From NCBI RefSeq assembly GCF_002352765.1, contig NZ_KZ293963.1, positions 1,572,368 to 1,636,367 on the forward strand: DNA of 64,000 nt. Direction: 5' to 3'. Every line of letters starts with the position of its first letter. Position 1 is the stretch's first letter. The notes under the pieces were generated by a model. It made no database searches. It had not been told where the DNA came from and was given only the letters and a program-made list of their open reading frames with translations. Source of the DNA: Alteribacter populi. GTDB taxonomy: Bacteria; Bacillota; Bacilli; Bacillales; Salisediminibacteriaceae. Shown here in pieces: positions 52,192 through 63,134 of the stretch. The position numbers and the translations under genes are program-made.

Positions 52192-53481
52192 TTATTGTTG
52201 GCGAATCTTTGCAAAAGCTTTTTCTGCTGCTTCAATTGTACGGTCTATGTCTTCTTCTGTGTGCTTCGTTGACAGGAACATTCCTTCAAATTGAGAAGGG
52301 GCAATGGAGATTCCTTCTTCAAGCATGTGGCGGAAATACTGCGTGAACATCTCCAAATCAGAGGATGATGCTTCATCATAGTTTGTAACCGGCCCGTCAT
52401 TAAAGAAGAAGCCGACCATTGATCCTGCTCGATTTATCGTACAAGGGATCTCATACTTTTCTGCCGCCTTCGTCAAGCCGTCTTCCAAGCGCTTACCTAG
52501 CTGGGCAAACCTTTCATAATCCGCTTCACTTAACTGATCAAGCGTTTCGAAACCTGCTGTCATCGCAAGCGGATTTCCTGATAGTGTCCCCGCTTGATAA
52601 ATCGGACCTGCTGGTGCTACGTGTTCCATTATTTCTTTTTTACCCCCGTAAGCTCCTACAGGAAGGCCGCCACCAATAACTTTACCTAGACACGTTAAGT
52701 CAGGTGTCACACCTAATTCACCTTGAGCACATTGATAGCCGACTCGAAATCCAGTCATGACTTCATCAAAAATCATCAGTGACCCGTAGCTCTCGGTGAT
52801 TTCTCTTACTCCTTGTAGATAACCTTCCTTAGGTGGTACAACACCCATATTTCCTGCAACTGGCTCTAGAATAACGGCTGCAATGTCGTCACCAAACTCT
52901 TCAAACGCGTACTTTAGGCTCTCCATGTCATTGTATGGCACAGTGAGCGTGTTTTTCGCTACTGACTCCGGAACGCCAGGGCTATCTGGTAGACCAAGCG
53001 TTGCTACACCCGAGCCTGCCTTAATGAGTAAGGAGTCCCCGTGTCCGTGATAACACCCTTCGAATTTTACAATTTTATTTCTTCCTGTGTATCCTCTTGC
53101 AAGACGCAGCGCACTCATCGTTGCTTCGGTACCGGAATTGACCATTCTTACAATTTCAAAAGAAGGTACACGGTCAATAACTAGGTCTGCTAATTTCGTT
53201 TCAATTTCACTTGGTGCGCCAAAGCTTGTCCCTTTTTCAGTCATTTCTTTTAAGGATGCGACGACACGTTCATCCGCATGTCCTAATACGAGAGGTCCCC
53301 AAGACATGACATAGTCGATATATTCATTACCATCAATATCCCAAATGTGTGAGCCTTGGCCCTTCTCCATAAACACTGGATCCATCTTCACGGATTTAAA
53401 CGCACGTACCGGGCTGTTTACACCTCCAGGCATGACTTTTTTCGCTTTTTCAAATGCTGCAATTGATTTATCTAGTTTCAT
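52192..53481 (-). CDS. hemL: Glutamate-1-semialdehyde 2,1-aminomutase
   Basis: 429 residues. Class III PLP aminotransferase with the PLP lysine at 267 ([17 protein letters not shown]) and the substrate loop [16 protein letters not shown]. It makes 5-aminolevulinate from glutamate-1-semialdehyde. Last gene of hemAXCDBL. Confidence 0.97.
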   Translation of the reverse strand: MKLDKSIAAFEKAKKVMPGGVNSPVRAFKSVKMDPVFMEKGQGSHIWDIDGNEYIDYVMSWGPLVLGHADERVVASLKEMTEKGTSFGAPSEIETKLADLVIDRVPSFEIVRMVNSGTEATMSALRLARGYTGRNKIVKFEGCYHGHGDSLLIKAGSGVATLGLPDSPGVPESVAKNTLTVPYNDMESLKYAFEEFGDDIAAVILEPVAGNMGVVPPKEGYLQGVREITESYGSLMIFDEVMTGFRVGYQCAQGELGVTPDLTCLGKVIGGGLPVGAYGGKKEIMEHVAPAGPIYQAGTLSGNPLAMTAGFETLDQLSEADYERFAQLGKRLEDGLTKAAEKYEIPCTINRAGSMVGFFFNDGPVTNYDEASSSDLEMFTQYFRHMLEEGISIAPSQFEGMFLSTKHTEEDIDRTIEAAEKAFAKIRQQ

Positions 53482-53495
53482 ATTATTCGCCTCCC

Positions 53496-54479
53496 TTATG
53501 ATTCACCCTTTAACCACTTAGCTACGTCTTTTGCGTGGTAAGTTAAAATAAGATCTGCTCCGGCTCGCTTCATACTTAACAGCTTTTCCATGACGACCGC
53601 TTTTTCATCAATCCAGCCGTTTTCGGCAGCTGCTTTCACCATCGAATACTCGCCGCTCACATTGTATGCGACCATCGGGTACGGAAAACGTTCTTTCACT
53701 TCACGGATAATATCGAGATAGGAAAGCGCAGGTTTTACAATTAAAAAGTCAGCGCCTTCTTCGATATCAGACTCTGCTTCCCGAATTGCTTCTAAACGAT
53801 TAGCAGGGTCCATTTGGTACGTTTTGCGGTCTCCTGATTTCGGAGAGCTGTGAGCTGCATCACGAAACGGACCATAAAAAGCCGATGCATATTTAACAGC
53901 ATAACTCATTATTGGAATATCATGAAAGCCTGCTTCGTCTAACCCTTGACGGATCGCAGCAACAAATCCATCCATCATGTTGGAAGGCGCAATAATATCC
54001 GCACCTGCTTCCGCTTGAGAAACGGCTGTTTTAGCCAATAAAGTTAATGAATCATCATTAACAATTTCCCCTTCATGTACAACACCACAATGGCCGTGGT
54101 CTGTAAATTGACACAAACAAGTATCAGCAATGACCGTTGTTTCTGGGTACCGCTCTTTTATCTGCTGAATGCCACGTTGCACTATGCCATCCTTATCATA
54201 TGCGGAAGAACCGACGTCATCCTTATCTGCTGGCACTCCGAACACAATAATCGTCTCAATGCCAAGTGCAATCACTTCATCGATCTCTTCATTTAACCGA
54301 TCAAGAGACCATTGATACACCCCTGGCATAGATGGGACTTCATTTTTAATATCCGATCCCTCTATTACAAAAACCGGATAAATTAAATCTTCTGTATGAA
54401 TGTGCGTTTCTCTTACAATATTTCGAATGCTGGAAGTACGGCGCAATCGACGGTGACGGTGAAAATCTAATGAATTCAT
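53496..54479 (-). CDS. hemB: Delta-aminolevulinic acid dehydratase (porphobilinogen synthase)
   Basis: 327 residues. Zinc site [14 protein letters not shown] near 120-133 (three Cys), Schiff-base lysines in [14 protein letters not shown] and in [10 protein letters not shown]. It condenses two aminolevulinates to porphobilinogen. Confidence 0.97.
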   Translation of the reverse strand: MNSLDFHRHRRLRRTSSIRNIVRETHIHTEDLIYPVFVIEGSDIKNEVPSMPGVYQWSLDRLNEEIDEVIALGIETIIVFGVPADKDDVGSSAYDKDGIVQRGIQQIKERYPETTVIADTCLCQFTDHGHCGVVHEGEIVNDDSLTLLAKTAVSQAEAGADIIAPSNMMDGFVAAIRQGLDEAGFHDIPIMSYAVKYASAFYGPFRDAAHSSPKSGDRKTYQMDPANRLEAIREAESDIEEGADFLIVKPALSYLDIIREVKERFPYPMVAYNVSGEYSMVKAAAENGWIDEKAVVMEKLLSMKRAGADLILTYHAKDVAKWLKGES

Positions 54480-54480
54480 C

Positions 54481-55278
54481 CTAATATCCTCCTAATCTTT
54501 TTTGATATACCTTAAATAGAAGGGCCTCTGTCGTATACTCTTCTGGGATGACCCATTGCTCTACTTGATACGACTCGAGGGCGGCGCTCGTAATTGGCCC
54601 AATCACGCTAAAACCATTATAATCTTGTAACTCATTTTTCTCCTGAGCTGATAGTGGTTTAAAAAACGCGTGTACTGATGATGGACTTAAAAAGGGGACG
54701 ACATCGACTTCTTTTTCCACAATCATTCTATGTAATTCCAATGCCTGTCCTGTATTAAGCTTGGTGTAATACGCGATAGGTGCAATAACCTGAAATCCAG
54801 ATTCCTTAAGTGTTGACTCTAGGACATCCCGGGCAAGACTGCTTCTTGGAAATAAAATCTTCTCCCCGTTATCAAGCTCATCAATTAAGACTTCAGCTAA
54901 ATGTTCTGCATCAAAGCGGCGTGGCATAATCTCAGGAAAAAGCCCTTGCTCCTCAAGAAGTTGTTTCGTTTTTACCCCTACACAAGCGATCTTTTTTTGT
55001 TGCAGTTGTCGAATCTGACGATCAGATAAATGCCGAATAGTATAAAGGACTGCATTGGCACTTGTAAAAACAACACAATCCGTAGTGTTTAGTTTCTCTA
55101 GTTCAAAAGCTTTTGTAAAAGCAGAGTTACTCTCCGCAGGAAGGATCTCAAGCAAGGGAACCTCAACAGGAACACCGCCATGCTTTTCAATCAGACGGGA
55201 AAAGGGCTTCGCTTGATGCTTGGCCCTCGTGTTTGCGATCCGTAACCCGTCTAATGAAAAAGCCTCTGATCGTTTCAT
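54481..55278 (-). CDS. hemD: Uroporphyrinogen-III synthase
   Basis: 265 residues, two-domain HemD layout: [15 protein letters not shown] in the first half and [14 protein letters not shown] in the second. It closes and inverts ring D. The family is weakly conserved, but the place between hemC (1-base overlap) and hemB (1-base gap) makes the call firm. Confidence 0.93.
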   Translation of the reverse strand: MKRSEAFSLDGLRIANTRAKHQAKPFSRLIEKHGGVPVEVPLLEILPAESNSAFTKAFELEKLNTTDCVVFTSANAVLYTIRHLSDRQIRQLQQKKIACVGVKTKQLLEEQGLFPEIMPRRFDAEHLAEVLIDELDNGEKILFPRSSLARDVLESTLKESGFQVIAPIAYYTKLNTGQALELHRMIVEKEVDVVPFLSPSSVHAFFKPLSAQEKNELQDYNGFSVIGPITSAALESYQVEQWVIPEEYTTEALLFKVYQKRLGGY

Positions 55279-56210
55279 TAAAGATCGAGCTCCTGTTTAA
55301 CTTTGTCCAAGACCTCTTTTGCTCCTTCATTCAATAAAAACTCTGCCACACGGTTTCCAAGAGCTACTGGGTCATCGCCAACTTCTGTACGCTTGAAAAT
55401 CTGTTTTCCATCAGGAGAAGCAATGAGCGCTGTTAATGACACTCTTCCTTCATCTGTTAAAGTCGCATACCCTGCAATTGGTACCTGACACCCACCTTCA
55501 ACAGTATGAAGAAATGCCCGCTCTGCAGCTACGGTTTTTGAAGTTACATCATCGTTAATCTTGGATAACAGTTCAATAAGTTCGTCATCATCTGCACGAC
55601 ATTCAATACCTAGAGCTCCTTGACCGACAGCTGGCAACGATATTTCAGGGTCTAAAAATTCCGTGACAATCTCTTCTGAACGGCCTACCCGCTCGAGTCC
55701 AGCAGCGGCTAAAATAATCGCGTCAAACTTTTCTTCCGTTAGTTTTCTCAGACGCGTATCAATATTGCCGCGAATCCACTGAATTTCTAAGTCTGGCCGT
55801 TCTGCAAGAACTTGAGCACTACGGCGCAAACTACTTGTTCCAACAATAGAGCCCGCTGGAAGGTCCTTTAACGTTTTATTGCTGTTCGAAATAAAGGCAT
55901 CACGAGGATCAACTCGTTTAGGAACAGAAGCGATAGTTAACCCATCGGTTTCTCCAGCAGGTAAGTCTTTCATACTGTGAACAGACATATCGATTTCTTT
56001 ATCAAACATCGCTTTTTGGATTTCTTTTACGAATAACCCTTTGCCACCGACTTTTGACAGAGTCACATCCAAAATCTTATCTCCCTTTGTCACAATTTCT
56101 TTTATCTCAAACTCAAAAGGTAAATTTAGCTTTTCAAGTTCTTGAATTACCCATTTCGTTTGTGTAAGTGCTAAGTTACTTCTTCTTGAACCGAGAACTA
56201 TTTTTCGCAT
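55278..56210 (-). CDS. hemC: Porphobilinogen deaminase (hydroxymethylbilane synthase)
   Basis: About 310 residues. [20 protein letters not shown] start, [19 protein letters not shown], and the cofactor cysteine in [11 protein letters not shown] that binds dipyrromethane. Start at 56210 with GGAGG 5 bases upstream. Confidence 0.97.
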   Translation of the reverse strand: MRKIVLGSRRSNLALTQTKWVIQELEKLNLPFEFEIKEIVTKGDKILDVTLSKVGGKGLFVKEIQKAMFDKEIDMSVHSMKDLPAGETDGLTIASVPKRVDPRDAFISNSNKTLKDLPAGSIVGTSSLRRSAQVLAERPDLEIQWIRGNIDTRLRKLTEEKFDAIILAAAGLERVGRSEEIVTEFLDPEISLPAVGQGALGIECRADDDELIELLSKINDDVTSKTVAAERAFLHTVEGGCQVPIAGYATLTDEGRVSLTALIASPDGKQIFKRTEVGDDPVALGNRVAEFLLNEGAKEVLDKVKQELDL

Positions 56211-56250
56211 AAAAACCTCCACTGAACATTCGTATATTGAAACTTACGGG

Positions 56251-57072
56251 TTAATACCACAAGTGAAACTCTGAAAAAGAGCTGGACAAAAAGTAATTTA
56301 CGAGCAGAACTAAAAAGGCTGCAATATTAAATAGCGCCAAACCGTACCCCCGTTTCTTTTTGACCACAAATTGAAAAAGGTACACTCCATAAACGATGAT
56401 GACAACAAAGCTCGACATCACTTTTAAGTCATTCCAAGGAACCGTCCCGAATTCAATCCACGCCCATACAACGCCTAAAATTAACCCGACTACCATTAAC
56501 GGAAACCCGACGAGTGTGAAAATGTAAGAAAACTTCTCAAGCTTGGCTAAGTCGCCAATTCGAAACATTCGTTTTCCCCATTGCTTTTCTTTTAACATAT
56601 GGTGCTGAAGCATATACATAAATGAAAAGGCAAAAGAAAGTGTAAACGCCCCGTATGAAATTAAGATAACAGAAACATGTATGGCCAATAGCTCCAAAAT
56701 CAATAAACTTCTAAGCTGTTCTGAAACATCGCCTGAGGGGGTAAAAACGCTAATTGTCATGATGATAAAGCCGACGATATTGACAAAAAAGATAAGAAAA
56801 TCCATTCGGAACAGGCGATTAATGACTAAGGAAAAGCTTACCAGTATCCACGCATATAGAAAGAGCCCTTCAAATATGGTCATTAAGGGCAATCGATTAA
56901 ACTCCAGCATTCTTAATATGAAAAAAACAAACTGAAGCAACCAGACAATAGAAAGCAACCAGAAGGCAATGCGATTCACCTTCTGGTTGTTTTGAATGAA
57001 ATCAATGAAATAACCTAGGACACTTAATAAATACAATACGATGATCAACATATAAAGCGTGTTTAACAGCAT
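56251..57072 (-). CDS. hemX: HemX, membrane protein of cytochrome c assembly (CcsA-like) type
   Basis: 273 residues with about eight membrane spans, including GVVWAWIEFGTVPWNDLKV, a tryptophan-rich segment of the CcsA/CcmC superfamily. In B. subtilis HemX lowers HemA level. It lies between hemA and hemC. Confidence 0.9.
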   Translation of the reverse strand: MLLNTLYMLIIVLYLLSVLGYFIDFIQNNQKVNRIAFWLLSIVWLLQFVFFILRMLEFNRLPLMTIFEGLFLYAWILVSFSLVINRLFRMDFLIFFVNIVGFIIMTISVFTPSGDVSEQLRSLLILELLAIHVSVILISYGAFTLSFAFSFMYMLQHHMLKEKQWGKRMFRIGDLAKLEKFSYIFTLVGFPLMVVGLILGVVWAWIEFGTVPWNDLKVMSSFVVIIVYGVYLFQFVVKKKRGYGLALFNIAAFLVLLVNYFLSSSFSEFHLWY

Positions 57073-57093
57073 ATCCCAGCCCCCCCTTTTCCT

Positions 57094-58479
57094 CTAAGAG
57101 CGGACAAAAGCCTTGGTTGGTTCACGAGTGAGTTCAGCTTTTCTCTTTTGAAGATTCCATTCCCTTTCTGCTTTGTTAATGTAAATATCAAATTGAGGCT
57201 GATCACTTTCTTCAAGTTCTTTTTCAACACCAAATAGTTTCGTTACAAGAGCCAGTGATTCTGCGGCATCATCTTCTTCAGGTAATTCTTTTACTGCAGT
57301 TATAGGATCTCTTAGAATTTGGTTAATAACGCTTTTCATATGTTTTCTGATGACTTTTTTCTCGCGCTCTGTCAAATCTGTCAGTTTACGCTCTAAGCTC
57401 TCCATCGTGTCTGCTTGTATTGATAGTGCCTTCGTTCGGATAGCTGAGATGACCGGAACAACACCTAGTGTGTCTAGCCAATAGCTAAAAGCAATTAAGC
57501 CTTCTTCAATCATTAGCTCAATTTTTTCCGCTTCTTTTTGGCGTACTTCCAAGTTAGCAGCAACAATCCCTTGCAAATCATCAATGTCATAGAGGTAGAC
57601 ATTTTCTAAGTCTCCAATTGCCGGGTCAATATCTCTCGGAACCGCAATGTCCACTAAAAAGAGCGGCCGTCCGTTACGATTCTTCACCATATTCAGCATT
57701 GAATCCTTAGTAAGTACGTAATCTGAAGATCCAGTGGAACTGATAAGGATGTCTGCGGAACAAAGAGCTTCATCCATTTCATCCATAGAACGAGAGATCC
57801 CATTAAACTTTGTCGCGAGATCTGCTGCTTTTTCTTTCGTACGGTTCATGACTGTAATATCATTGACACCGCTCGCATCAAGGTGTTTCGCTGTAAGTTC
57901 ACTCATCTTCCCAGCACCCAAAACTAAAACATCTTTTTGTTGGAAACCACCGAAAATCTTTTTACCTAACTCTACAGCGGCGTAGCTTACTGACACGGCA
58001 TTTTCACCAATGCTTGTCTCAGAATGAGCTCTCTTGGCTAACGTAACAGCTTCTTTAAATAAGTGATTAAAAATCGTACCTGTTGTTCCCTGTTGTTGCG
58101 CTGTGGAAAAACTATTGCGGATTTGCCCAAGAATCTGAGTCTCTCCGACAACCATAGAATCCAATCCACACGTCACACGATAAAGGTGCTCAACAGCACT
58201 ATCATCTTCACGGATTTGAAGGTATGGTGTGAACTCTTCTTTTGGCATATCAAACCACTCAGATAGAAATGCCTTTGTATAATAACGGCCGGTATGGAGC
58301 TGGTCCACCACCGCATAAATTTCAGTACGGTTACAAGTAGAAACAATCACACATTCCAACATACTTTTAGAGCCTCTGAGTTTATCCAAAGCCCCTTGAA
58401 GATCATCTTGGAACGTAAATTTTTCTCGAATTTCTACTGGAGTTGTTTTATAATTCAAACTGACGACAAGGATGTGCAT
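57094..58479 (-). CDS. hemA: Glutamyl-tRNA reductase
   Basis: About 461 residues. [20 protein letters not shown], catalytic Cys in [17 protein letters not shown]-binding [17 protein letters not shown], and a C-terminal dimerisation helix. First gene of the heme operon. Start at 58479 (second of two ATGs) with GGGGGTGA upstream; an in-frame extension to 58590 has no ribosome site. Confidence 0.96.
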   Translation of the reverse strand: MHILVVSLNYKTTPVEIREKFTFQDDLQGALDKLRGSKSMLECVIVSTCNRTEIYAVVDQLHTGRYYTKAFLSEWFDMPKEEFTPYLQIREDDSAVEHLYRVTCGLDSMVVGETQILGQIRNSFSTAQQQGTTGTIFNHLFKEAVTLAKRAHSETSIGENAVSVSYAAVELGKKIFGGFQQKDVLVLGAGKMSELTAKHLDASGVNDITVMNRTKEKAADLATKFNGISRSMDEMDEALCSADILISSTGSSDYVLTKDSMLNMVKNRNGRPLFLVDIAVPRDIDPAIGDLENVYLYDIDDLQGIVAANLEVRQKEAEKIELMIEEGLIAFSYWLDTLGVVPVISAIRTKALSIQADTMESLERKLTDLTEREKKVIRKHMKSVINQILRDPITAVKELPEEDDAAESLALVTKLFGVEKELEESDQPQFDIYINKAEREWNLQKRKAELTREPTKAFVRS

Positions 58480-58744
58480 CATTTCACCCCCGATAACGGT
58501 GTAAGTCTTTGTAAGCGACGTGCAGTAAAGCTGAATCAATTCGACTTCTTTAATGAACTCGCTAGTGTAATATATAACGAAAACGATCATTCATAATTTT
58601 TACACATACCTAAATCATTGTATCATGTAAAAACGGTAAAGTGGAAGGCTCGTTTTACATTCTGTCATTATTATAACATTCAAAAGGACGGTTACAAAAA
58701 GAAAGGTTTGAACAGATTATGAAAATTTCTTTGGTATAAAAAAA

Positions 58745-58925
58745 GCGCAAGGAGGACGCTTTCACCCAGGGCACAAGTGCGACATCCGTTCTGCCTTCAC
58801 TTCGTTCGGATTCACGGTGTCTTCTTTGCTGCGAGGTCTTCAGCTGCTCCTGCGGTCCTCGTCGCAAAAAACCATTGTTGCTTTTCCCGCTGGAGTCGCC
58901 GTCTTCCGCTCTTTCCTTCTATAAA
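58745..58925. repeat. GC-richer intergenic repeat-like segment upstream of hemA
   Basis: Holds CGAGG...CCTCG pairing (58829-58862) and TCCCGCTGGAGTCGCCGTC, a theme typical of dispersed Bacillaceae repeats. No coding frame. With the next entry it fills most of the gap between hemA and the plus-strand membrane gene. Confidence 0.35.
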
Positions 58926-58960
58926 TCAAAAATAACAATCTATACGAAAAGAACCCTTTT

Positions 58961-59050
58961 AAAAAAACGTCAGCTACCGGAGCATATTTTAAAGTCTCAA
59001 GGGCGCTTTTCCTTTGAGACGAGCGGCGTGTAAGGAGCTGTCACCTTATC
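58961..59050. repeat. Intergenic repeat, copy 2
   Basis: TTTTAAAGTCTCAAGG, a short loop, CCTTTGAGACGAGCGGCGTG and AGCTGTC match the copy at 40325-40412, in the same orientation, with a run of A in front of both. The conserved hairpin and tail suggest a mobile or structured element. Confidence 0.6.
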
Positions 59051-59258
59051 AATTAGTACCTTTCAAACAAAGACAATCTGTAACCTTTGGACAAAATGGG
59101 GTCATTCAACATCACCTGGTAAAGTATTATTCCCGGCCCTCCCATTTTTATCCTTTCGCCGTGATTAGGAAAGTATCCACTTTTAACGTTAAAGCGCAAC
59201 AAACTTTACGAAAACAACCTTTATATAAAAGTCTTTCAGAAAAGAGGTATCTTATGCT

Positions 59259-59744
59259 ATGAAAAGAAATAATCTCATTCCCGGACTAGTTCTCATTGCA
59301 ATCGGCTTTTATTTTTTCGCTAAACAAATGGACTGGAATATTCCATTTGCACAAGTTGTATTTGCTTGGCCTTCGATTTTAGTCGTAATTGGTTTGATGT
59401 TTTGCTTTCAGGCTTTCTCCAATAAAGACGAAAGTCAAACCTTTAGTGGCGTCACACTATTAGGTTTCGGCCTCCATTTTCACGCCGTTCATACGTTCTC
59501 ACTTTGGTCCCACCATTGGGGTTACTTTACATTCATCCTCGGAGTCGCGTTTCTTGCCAAATATAGTGTTCGAAAAGCCGAGGGATTGCTTCCTGGGATT
59601 GTGTTACTTGCCATCTCGATATTGTCTCTCTTTTATCAAGGTGTATTTGACTGGATTAGAGAATCACTCGGTATCTTCCAGCAATACTGGCCTTTGATTT
59701 TTATCGTTATTGGAATTTACTTATTATTTTTCAAAAAAAAATAA
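59259..59744 (+). CDS. LiaI/LiaF-type membrane protein
   Basis: 161 residues, six or so hydrophobic segments; MKRNNLIPGLVLIAIGFYFF and FILGVAFLAKYSVRKAEG fit the LiaI/LiaF transmembrane region (DUF5668-type). Its specific role is unknown; relatives act in envelope stress. AGAGG lies about 12 bases before the ATG. Inserted between hemA and ysxC relative to B. subtilis. Confidence 0.75.
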   Translation: MKRNNLIPGLVLIAIGFYFFAKQMDWNIPFAQVVFAWPSILVVIGLMFCFQAFSNKDESQTFSGVTLLGFGLHFHAVHTFSLWSHHWGYFTFILGVAFLAKYSVRKAEGLLPGIVLLAISILSLFYQGVFDWIRESLGIFQQYWPLIFIVIGIYLLFFKKK

Positions 59745-59779
59745 CCGAGCTTGGAATACAACCCAAGCTCAGTTATTTT
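59745..59779. terminator. Bidirectional terminator
   Basis: AACCGAGCTTGG and CCCAAGCTCAGTT pair around ATACAA, flanked by AAAAAA on the left and TTATTTTA on the right, between convergent genes. Confidence 0.75.
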
Positions 59780-59783
59780 AAGA

Positions 59784-60515
59784 TTACAGGACTTTACTTA
59801 AAAATTCCTGTGTACGCTTTTCTTTTGGATTTTCAAACAACTCTACTGACTCGCCTGTTTCAACGATTCTTCCATCATGCATATAAACCGTATAATCCGC
59901 TACTTCTTTCGCAAACCCCATCTCATGAGTAACGACAATCATCGTCATCCCCTCTTTCGCCAGCGCTTTCATTGTTTCTAGCACTTCACCCACGAGTTCA
60001 GGGTCAAGAGCAGATGTAGGTTCATCAAAAAGCATGATGTCGGGCTTCATCGCTAACGCACGAGCAATCGCAACACGCTGTTTTTGCCCGCCTGAAAGCT
60101 TACCTGGATACACATCGTACTTATCTCCAAGTCCCACTTTGTCCAAAAGCTGTTTTCCTTCATCAGTGGCTTGATTCTTTGCTGTTTTTTTCACCATAAT
60201 TGGGGCTTCAATAACGTTTTCAAGCACTGTCTTATGAGGAAATAAATTAAAATGTTGGAACACCATTCCCACTTTTTGACGTACTTCGTTGATGTTATGC
60301 GTCTTTGTTTCAATTTGTTCACCTTCAAAGATAATCTTTCCGTTATCCTTTACTTCTAAGAAATTCAAACAGCGAAGTAGGGTACTTTTACCAGATCCAC
60401 TTGCTCCGATTAAACAGACTACTTCGTTTTCATTTACTTCTAGATCAACATCCTTCAAGACGTGAAGATCTCCAAAGGATTTATTTAATTTTTCTACACG
60501 TATCATTTCAGTCAT
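59784..60515 (-). CDS. Polar amino-acid ABC transporter, ATP-binding protein
   Basis: 243 residues. Walker [10 protein letters not shown] (34-42), Q-loop, signature [15 protein letters not shown], Walker [16 protein letters not shown] and the H-loop VVTHEMGF. GlnQ/HisP family. Last gene of a three-gene transporter operon. Substrate not decided by sequence. Confidence 0.93.
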   Translation of the reverse strand: MTEMIRVEKLNKSFGDLHVLKDVDLEVNENEVVCLIGASGSGKSTLLRCLNFLEVKDNGKIIFEGEQIETKTHNINEVRQKVGMVFQHFNLFPHKTVLENVIEAPIMVKKTAKNQATDEGKQLLDKVGLGDKYDVYPGKLSGGQKQRVAIARALAMKPDIMLFDEPTSALDPELVGEVLETMKALAKEGMTMIVVTHEMGFAKEVADYTVYMHDGRIVETGESVELFENPKEKRTQEFLSKVL

Positions 60516-60527
60516 GGCAAATCCCTC

Positions 60528-61208
60528 CTACCGATCACTCGCGGACAAGCGGTGTTCTAATCTGTTGACAACCCAAGTTAAAATCAAGACAAGGATTAAA
60601 TAGTACAAGGCTACGATGACATAAGTTTCCATATAATTTAACGTCCCAGCAGCAACCCCCTGAGCGAGCCTGAAAAGTTCTGGTATGGCAACAAATGCAG
60701 CCAAAGATGAATCTTTTAAAGCAATAATAAATTGGTTTCCGAGCGGGGGAACTGCCCGTCTTAACGCTTGCGGCATAATGATTCTTCTCATTGTAAGCGC
60801 TTGTGTCATTCCTAACGAACGCCCCGCTTCCATCTGTCCCTTATCAATCGATTGGATAGCCCCTCGAAATATTTCGGCAATATAAGCTGAATTGTGAATA
60901 GCAAGGGCTAAAGATGCAGCCCAGAAAGAAGACAATTGAATGACATTTGAAAATCCGAAGTACAAAACAAAAATCTGCACAATTAACGGGGTACCTCGGA
61001 TAATTGTAATGTATATATCAGACAAAGTTCTCATCCCAGGAATTCCTGAGAGCTTAACTAAAGCAACGAAGACCCCGATAACCATACCGATTAAAATCGC
61101 AGCAATCGTTATACGCAAGGTCACCCCTGCTGCTTCTAGAAACAATGGCGAGGTACGAATTAATTCTGAAAAAAATGTCTCTAAGTTAAATACATTTCCT
61201 AGGATCAC
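60528..61208 (-). CDS. Polar amino-acid ABC transporter, permease
   Basis: About 226 residues, five membrane spans, with LSIxRG-like YITIIRGTPLIVQIFVLYFG and the EAGRSLGMTQALTMRRIIMP loop that contacts the ATPase, typical of the HisM/GlnP family. The start is taken as GTG 61208 because GAGGTGA lies 5 bases upstream; the in-frame ATG at 61226 has no ribosome site. Confidence 0.92.
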   Translation of the reverse strand: MILGNVFNLETFFSELIRTSPLFLEAAGVTLRITIAAILIGMVIGVFVALVKLSGIPGMRTLSDIYITIIRGTPLIVQIFVLYFGFSNVIQLSSFWAASLALAIHNSAYIAEIFRGAIQSIDKGQMEAGRSLGMTQALTMRRIIMPQALRRAVPPLGNQFIIALKDSSLAAFVAIPELFRLAQGVAAGTLNYMETYVIVALYYLILVLILTWVVNRLEHRLSASDR

Positions 61209-61235
61209 TACTGTCACCTCATTCAAGTTATGTAG

Positions 61236-61268
61236 AAGGAAAAATGTGCACTAACAAAGTGCACATTT
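61236..61268 (-). terminator. Hairpin between binding protein and permease genes
   Basis: AAATGTGCAC and GTGCACATTT form a perfect 10-bp stem around 7 bases, with TTTTTCC on the minus side. It probably reduces read-through so that the binding protein is made in excess. Confidence 0.7.
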
Positions 61269-61276
61269 AACCAAGA

Positions 61277-62098
61277 TTATTCTTGACTAATATCTTCATC
61301 AAAGTAACGACTGTTGATTTCTTCATAGGTGCCATTTTCTTTTAACGCTGCCAGCGCTTCATTGATCGCTTCTAGAAGCTCTTCTTCTCCGTTCCTTACA
61401 GCGACTGCCATCTCTTCAACATCGATAAGTTCTCCGGCTGTTTGAATTTCAAGACCAGCGTCTTCAATATTGATCAGCCCTACTAATCGATCGGTAATGA
61501 CAGCATCATGTCTTCCTTGTGACAGTGCTTGAAGAGCGACTACATCTGAATCGTACACAACGACATTCGTTGTATAGTCTTCGATCATCGTTTGATATGT
61601 CGTTCCTTCTGCAACAGCAACCTCTGTGTCTTCATTTAAATCTTCTAATCCACTAATGTCACTATCAGGACGAACGAACACTTGAGCCCCTGAAATATAA
61701 TATGGATCGGAAAAATCAACATTCTCTTGTCGCTCTTCCGTTATTCCCATACTGCCGATAATAGCATCGTAACGTTCATCTTGAAGACCTAAGATAATGG
61801 AGTTAAAAGTAATTTGATAAGGATCCCCTTCAAGCCCCATCTCTTCTGCTAGTGCCATGCCGATATCTACGTCAAACCCGGCTAGTTCTCCATTTTCATC
61901 GGTATAACTAAAGGGACGGTATTCACCAGATAATGCATAAACAAAAGTACCCTCGTCTAAAGTCAGTTCATCTGCTCCCCCTTCTCCATTATCACCGTTA
62001 GCATCGTCACCTGTTGCTTCTTCCCCTTCACCACAGGCGGCTAACACCATAGTCGCTGCTAAAGTCATTGGAACAAATCCTTTAAGTAATTTCTTCAT
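61277..62098 (-). CDS. Polar amino-acid ABC transporter, substrate-binding lipoprotein
   Basis: 273 residues. Signal peptide with lipobox (MVLAACGEG), acidic linker, then a SBP_bac_3 domain (GEYRPFSYTDENGELAGFDV, GSMGITEERQENVDFSDPYY). It captures an amino acid outside the membrane. Possible extended -10 TGCTATGAT at 62216-62208. No other feature is seen in the upstream gap apart from the ysxC terminator. Confidence 0.92.
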   Translation of the reverse strand: MKKLLKGFVPMTLAATMVLAACGEGEEATGDDANGDNGEGGADELTLDEGTFVYALSGEYRPFSYTDENGELAGFDVDIGMALAEEMGLEGDPYQITFNSIILGLQDERYDAIIGSMGITEERQENVDFSDPYYISGAQVFVRPDSDISGLEDLNEDTEVAVAEGTTYQTMIEDYTTNVVVYDSDVVALQALSQGRHDAVITDRLVGLINIEDAGLEIQTAGELIDVEEMAVAVRNGEEELLEAINEALAALKENGTYEEINSRYFDEDISQE

Positions 62099-62518
62099 CG
62101 TAATGTTCTCTCCCCTTTTTATGTTTTAACCCCAGAGATCGGAGTCCGTTCCAAAGCTGATCTAGAATCGGAAAATTGCAAATTTTAAAATGATTATTTA
62201 TTTTACTATCATAGCAAAATATTAAATCATTACACAAAATGATGGGATCTGAATATTCAGTCAAATCAATCTTTGTCATGGGATTGATAGGGGTAGTATG
62301 TACTATTCTAAAAATCGCTCGATAATCCTTCCCAATACTCTTATTTTGAGTGTGATAAAATCATATAAGAAAAACAATAAACATCCCATTTAGCATAATA
62401 TTAAGTAGCTTTTGCTTTATAGTTTATTCGCCATTTCCGAGCTGATTACCTTTAAATATGATATGAAGTTCATGAAGGGGCTCTCTTAACTCTGAGTAGA
62501 TTTGATTCTCTTAAAAAC

Positions 62519-62547
62519 AGGAAAAAGACCCCCGAGAGGGCCTTTAC
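62519..62547 (-). terminator. Terminator after ysxC
   Basis: On the minus strand AAGGCCCTC pairs imperfectly with GGGGGTCTT around TC, followed by TTTTTCC. It starts at the stop codon of ysxC. Confidence 0.7.
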
Positions 62548-63134
62548 TTGGTAAATAAAAGATCGCTAATTTCACGCCACGCTTTCTCTTTTCCTAAACC
62601 CGTTTCAGAAGAAAATAACACGACGGGATCTTCAGACTCCATGTCTAATTCTCTTTTGATAACTGCTAATTGTTTTTGCTGCTTTCCTTTTGAAATTTTA
62701 TCGGCTTTAGTCCCTACGACGATAACTTTTAACTCGTGATGCTTTAACCACTCATACATCATGATATCATCTTCAGTTGGTTTATGACGGACATCAACGA
62801 GTAATACTACGCCTTTGAGCTGCTCACGTTCTTCAAAATAACGCTCCATCAGACGGCCCCAAGCATCTCGTTCCTTTTTAGAAACCTTCGCATAGCCGTA
62901 ACCAGGCACATCGACAAAATGAAAACGATCATTTATTTTGTAAAAATTAAGCGTTTGTGTTTTCCCCGGTCGCTGGGACGTTCTCGCCAGCGCTTTTCTT
63001 GCAAGTACCTTGTTAATAAATGAAGATTTACCGACATTCGAACGACCTGAGAGGGCCACTTCGGGAAATGGCCCAGGCGGAAACTGGTCGGCTCTTCCTG
63101 CACTAATGACTAAATCTGCTGTTGTTACTTTCAT
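62544..63134 (-). CDS. ysxC: Ribosome biogenesis GTPase YsxC (EngB)
   Basis: 196 residues. G1 [14 protein letters not shown]2 [10 protein letters not shown]3 [11 protein letters not shown]4 VGTKADKI. TrmE-Era-EngA-YihA-like GTPase needed for 50S subunit maturation. It overlaps lonA by 4 bases, as in B. subtilis. Confidence 0.97.
   Translation of the reverse strand: MKVTTADLVISAGRADQFPPGPFPEVALSGRSNVGKSSFINKVLARKALARTSQRPGKTQTLNFYKINDRFHFVDVPGYGYAKVSKKERDAWGRLMERYFEEREQLKGVVLLVDVRHKPTEDDIMMYEWLKHHELKVIVVGTKADKISKGKQQKQLAVIKRELDMESEDPVVLFSSETGLGKEKAWREISDLLFTK

Noticed and set aside
58655..58867. Minus-strand frame of 70 codons upstream of hemA
   Set aside because: Composed of repeat-like sequence with arginine/serine bias; no start signal.
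62150..62200. CodY-like box upstream of the amino-acid transporter
   Set aside because: AATTTTCCGATTC matches only part of the 15-base palindrome; too weak to list as a site.
62082..62279. Minus-strand frame upstream of the substrate-binding protein
   Set aside because: Covers the leader and promoter region of the transporter operon and ends inside the signal peptide in another frame.
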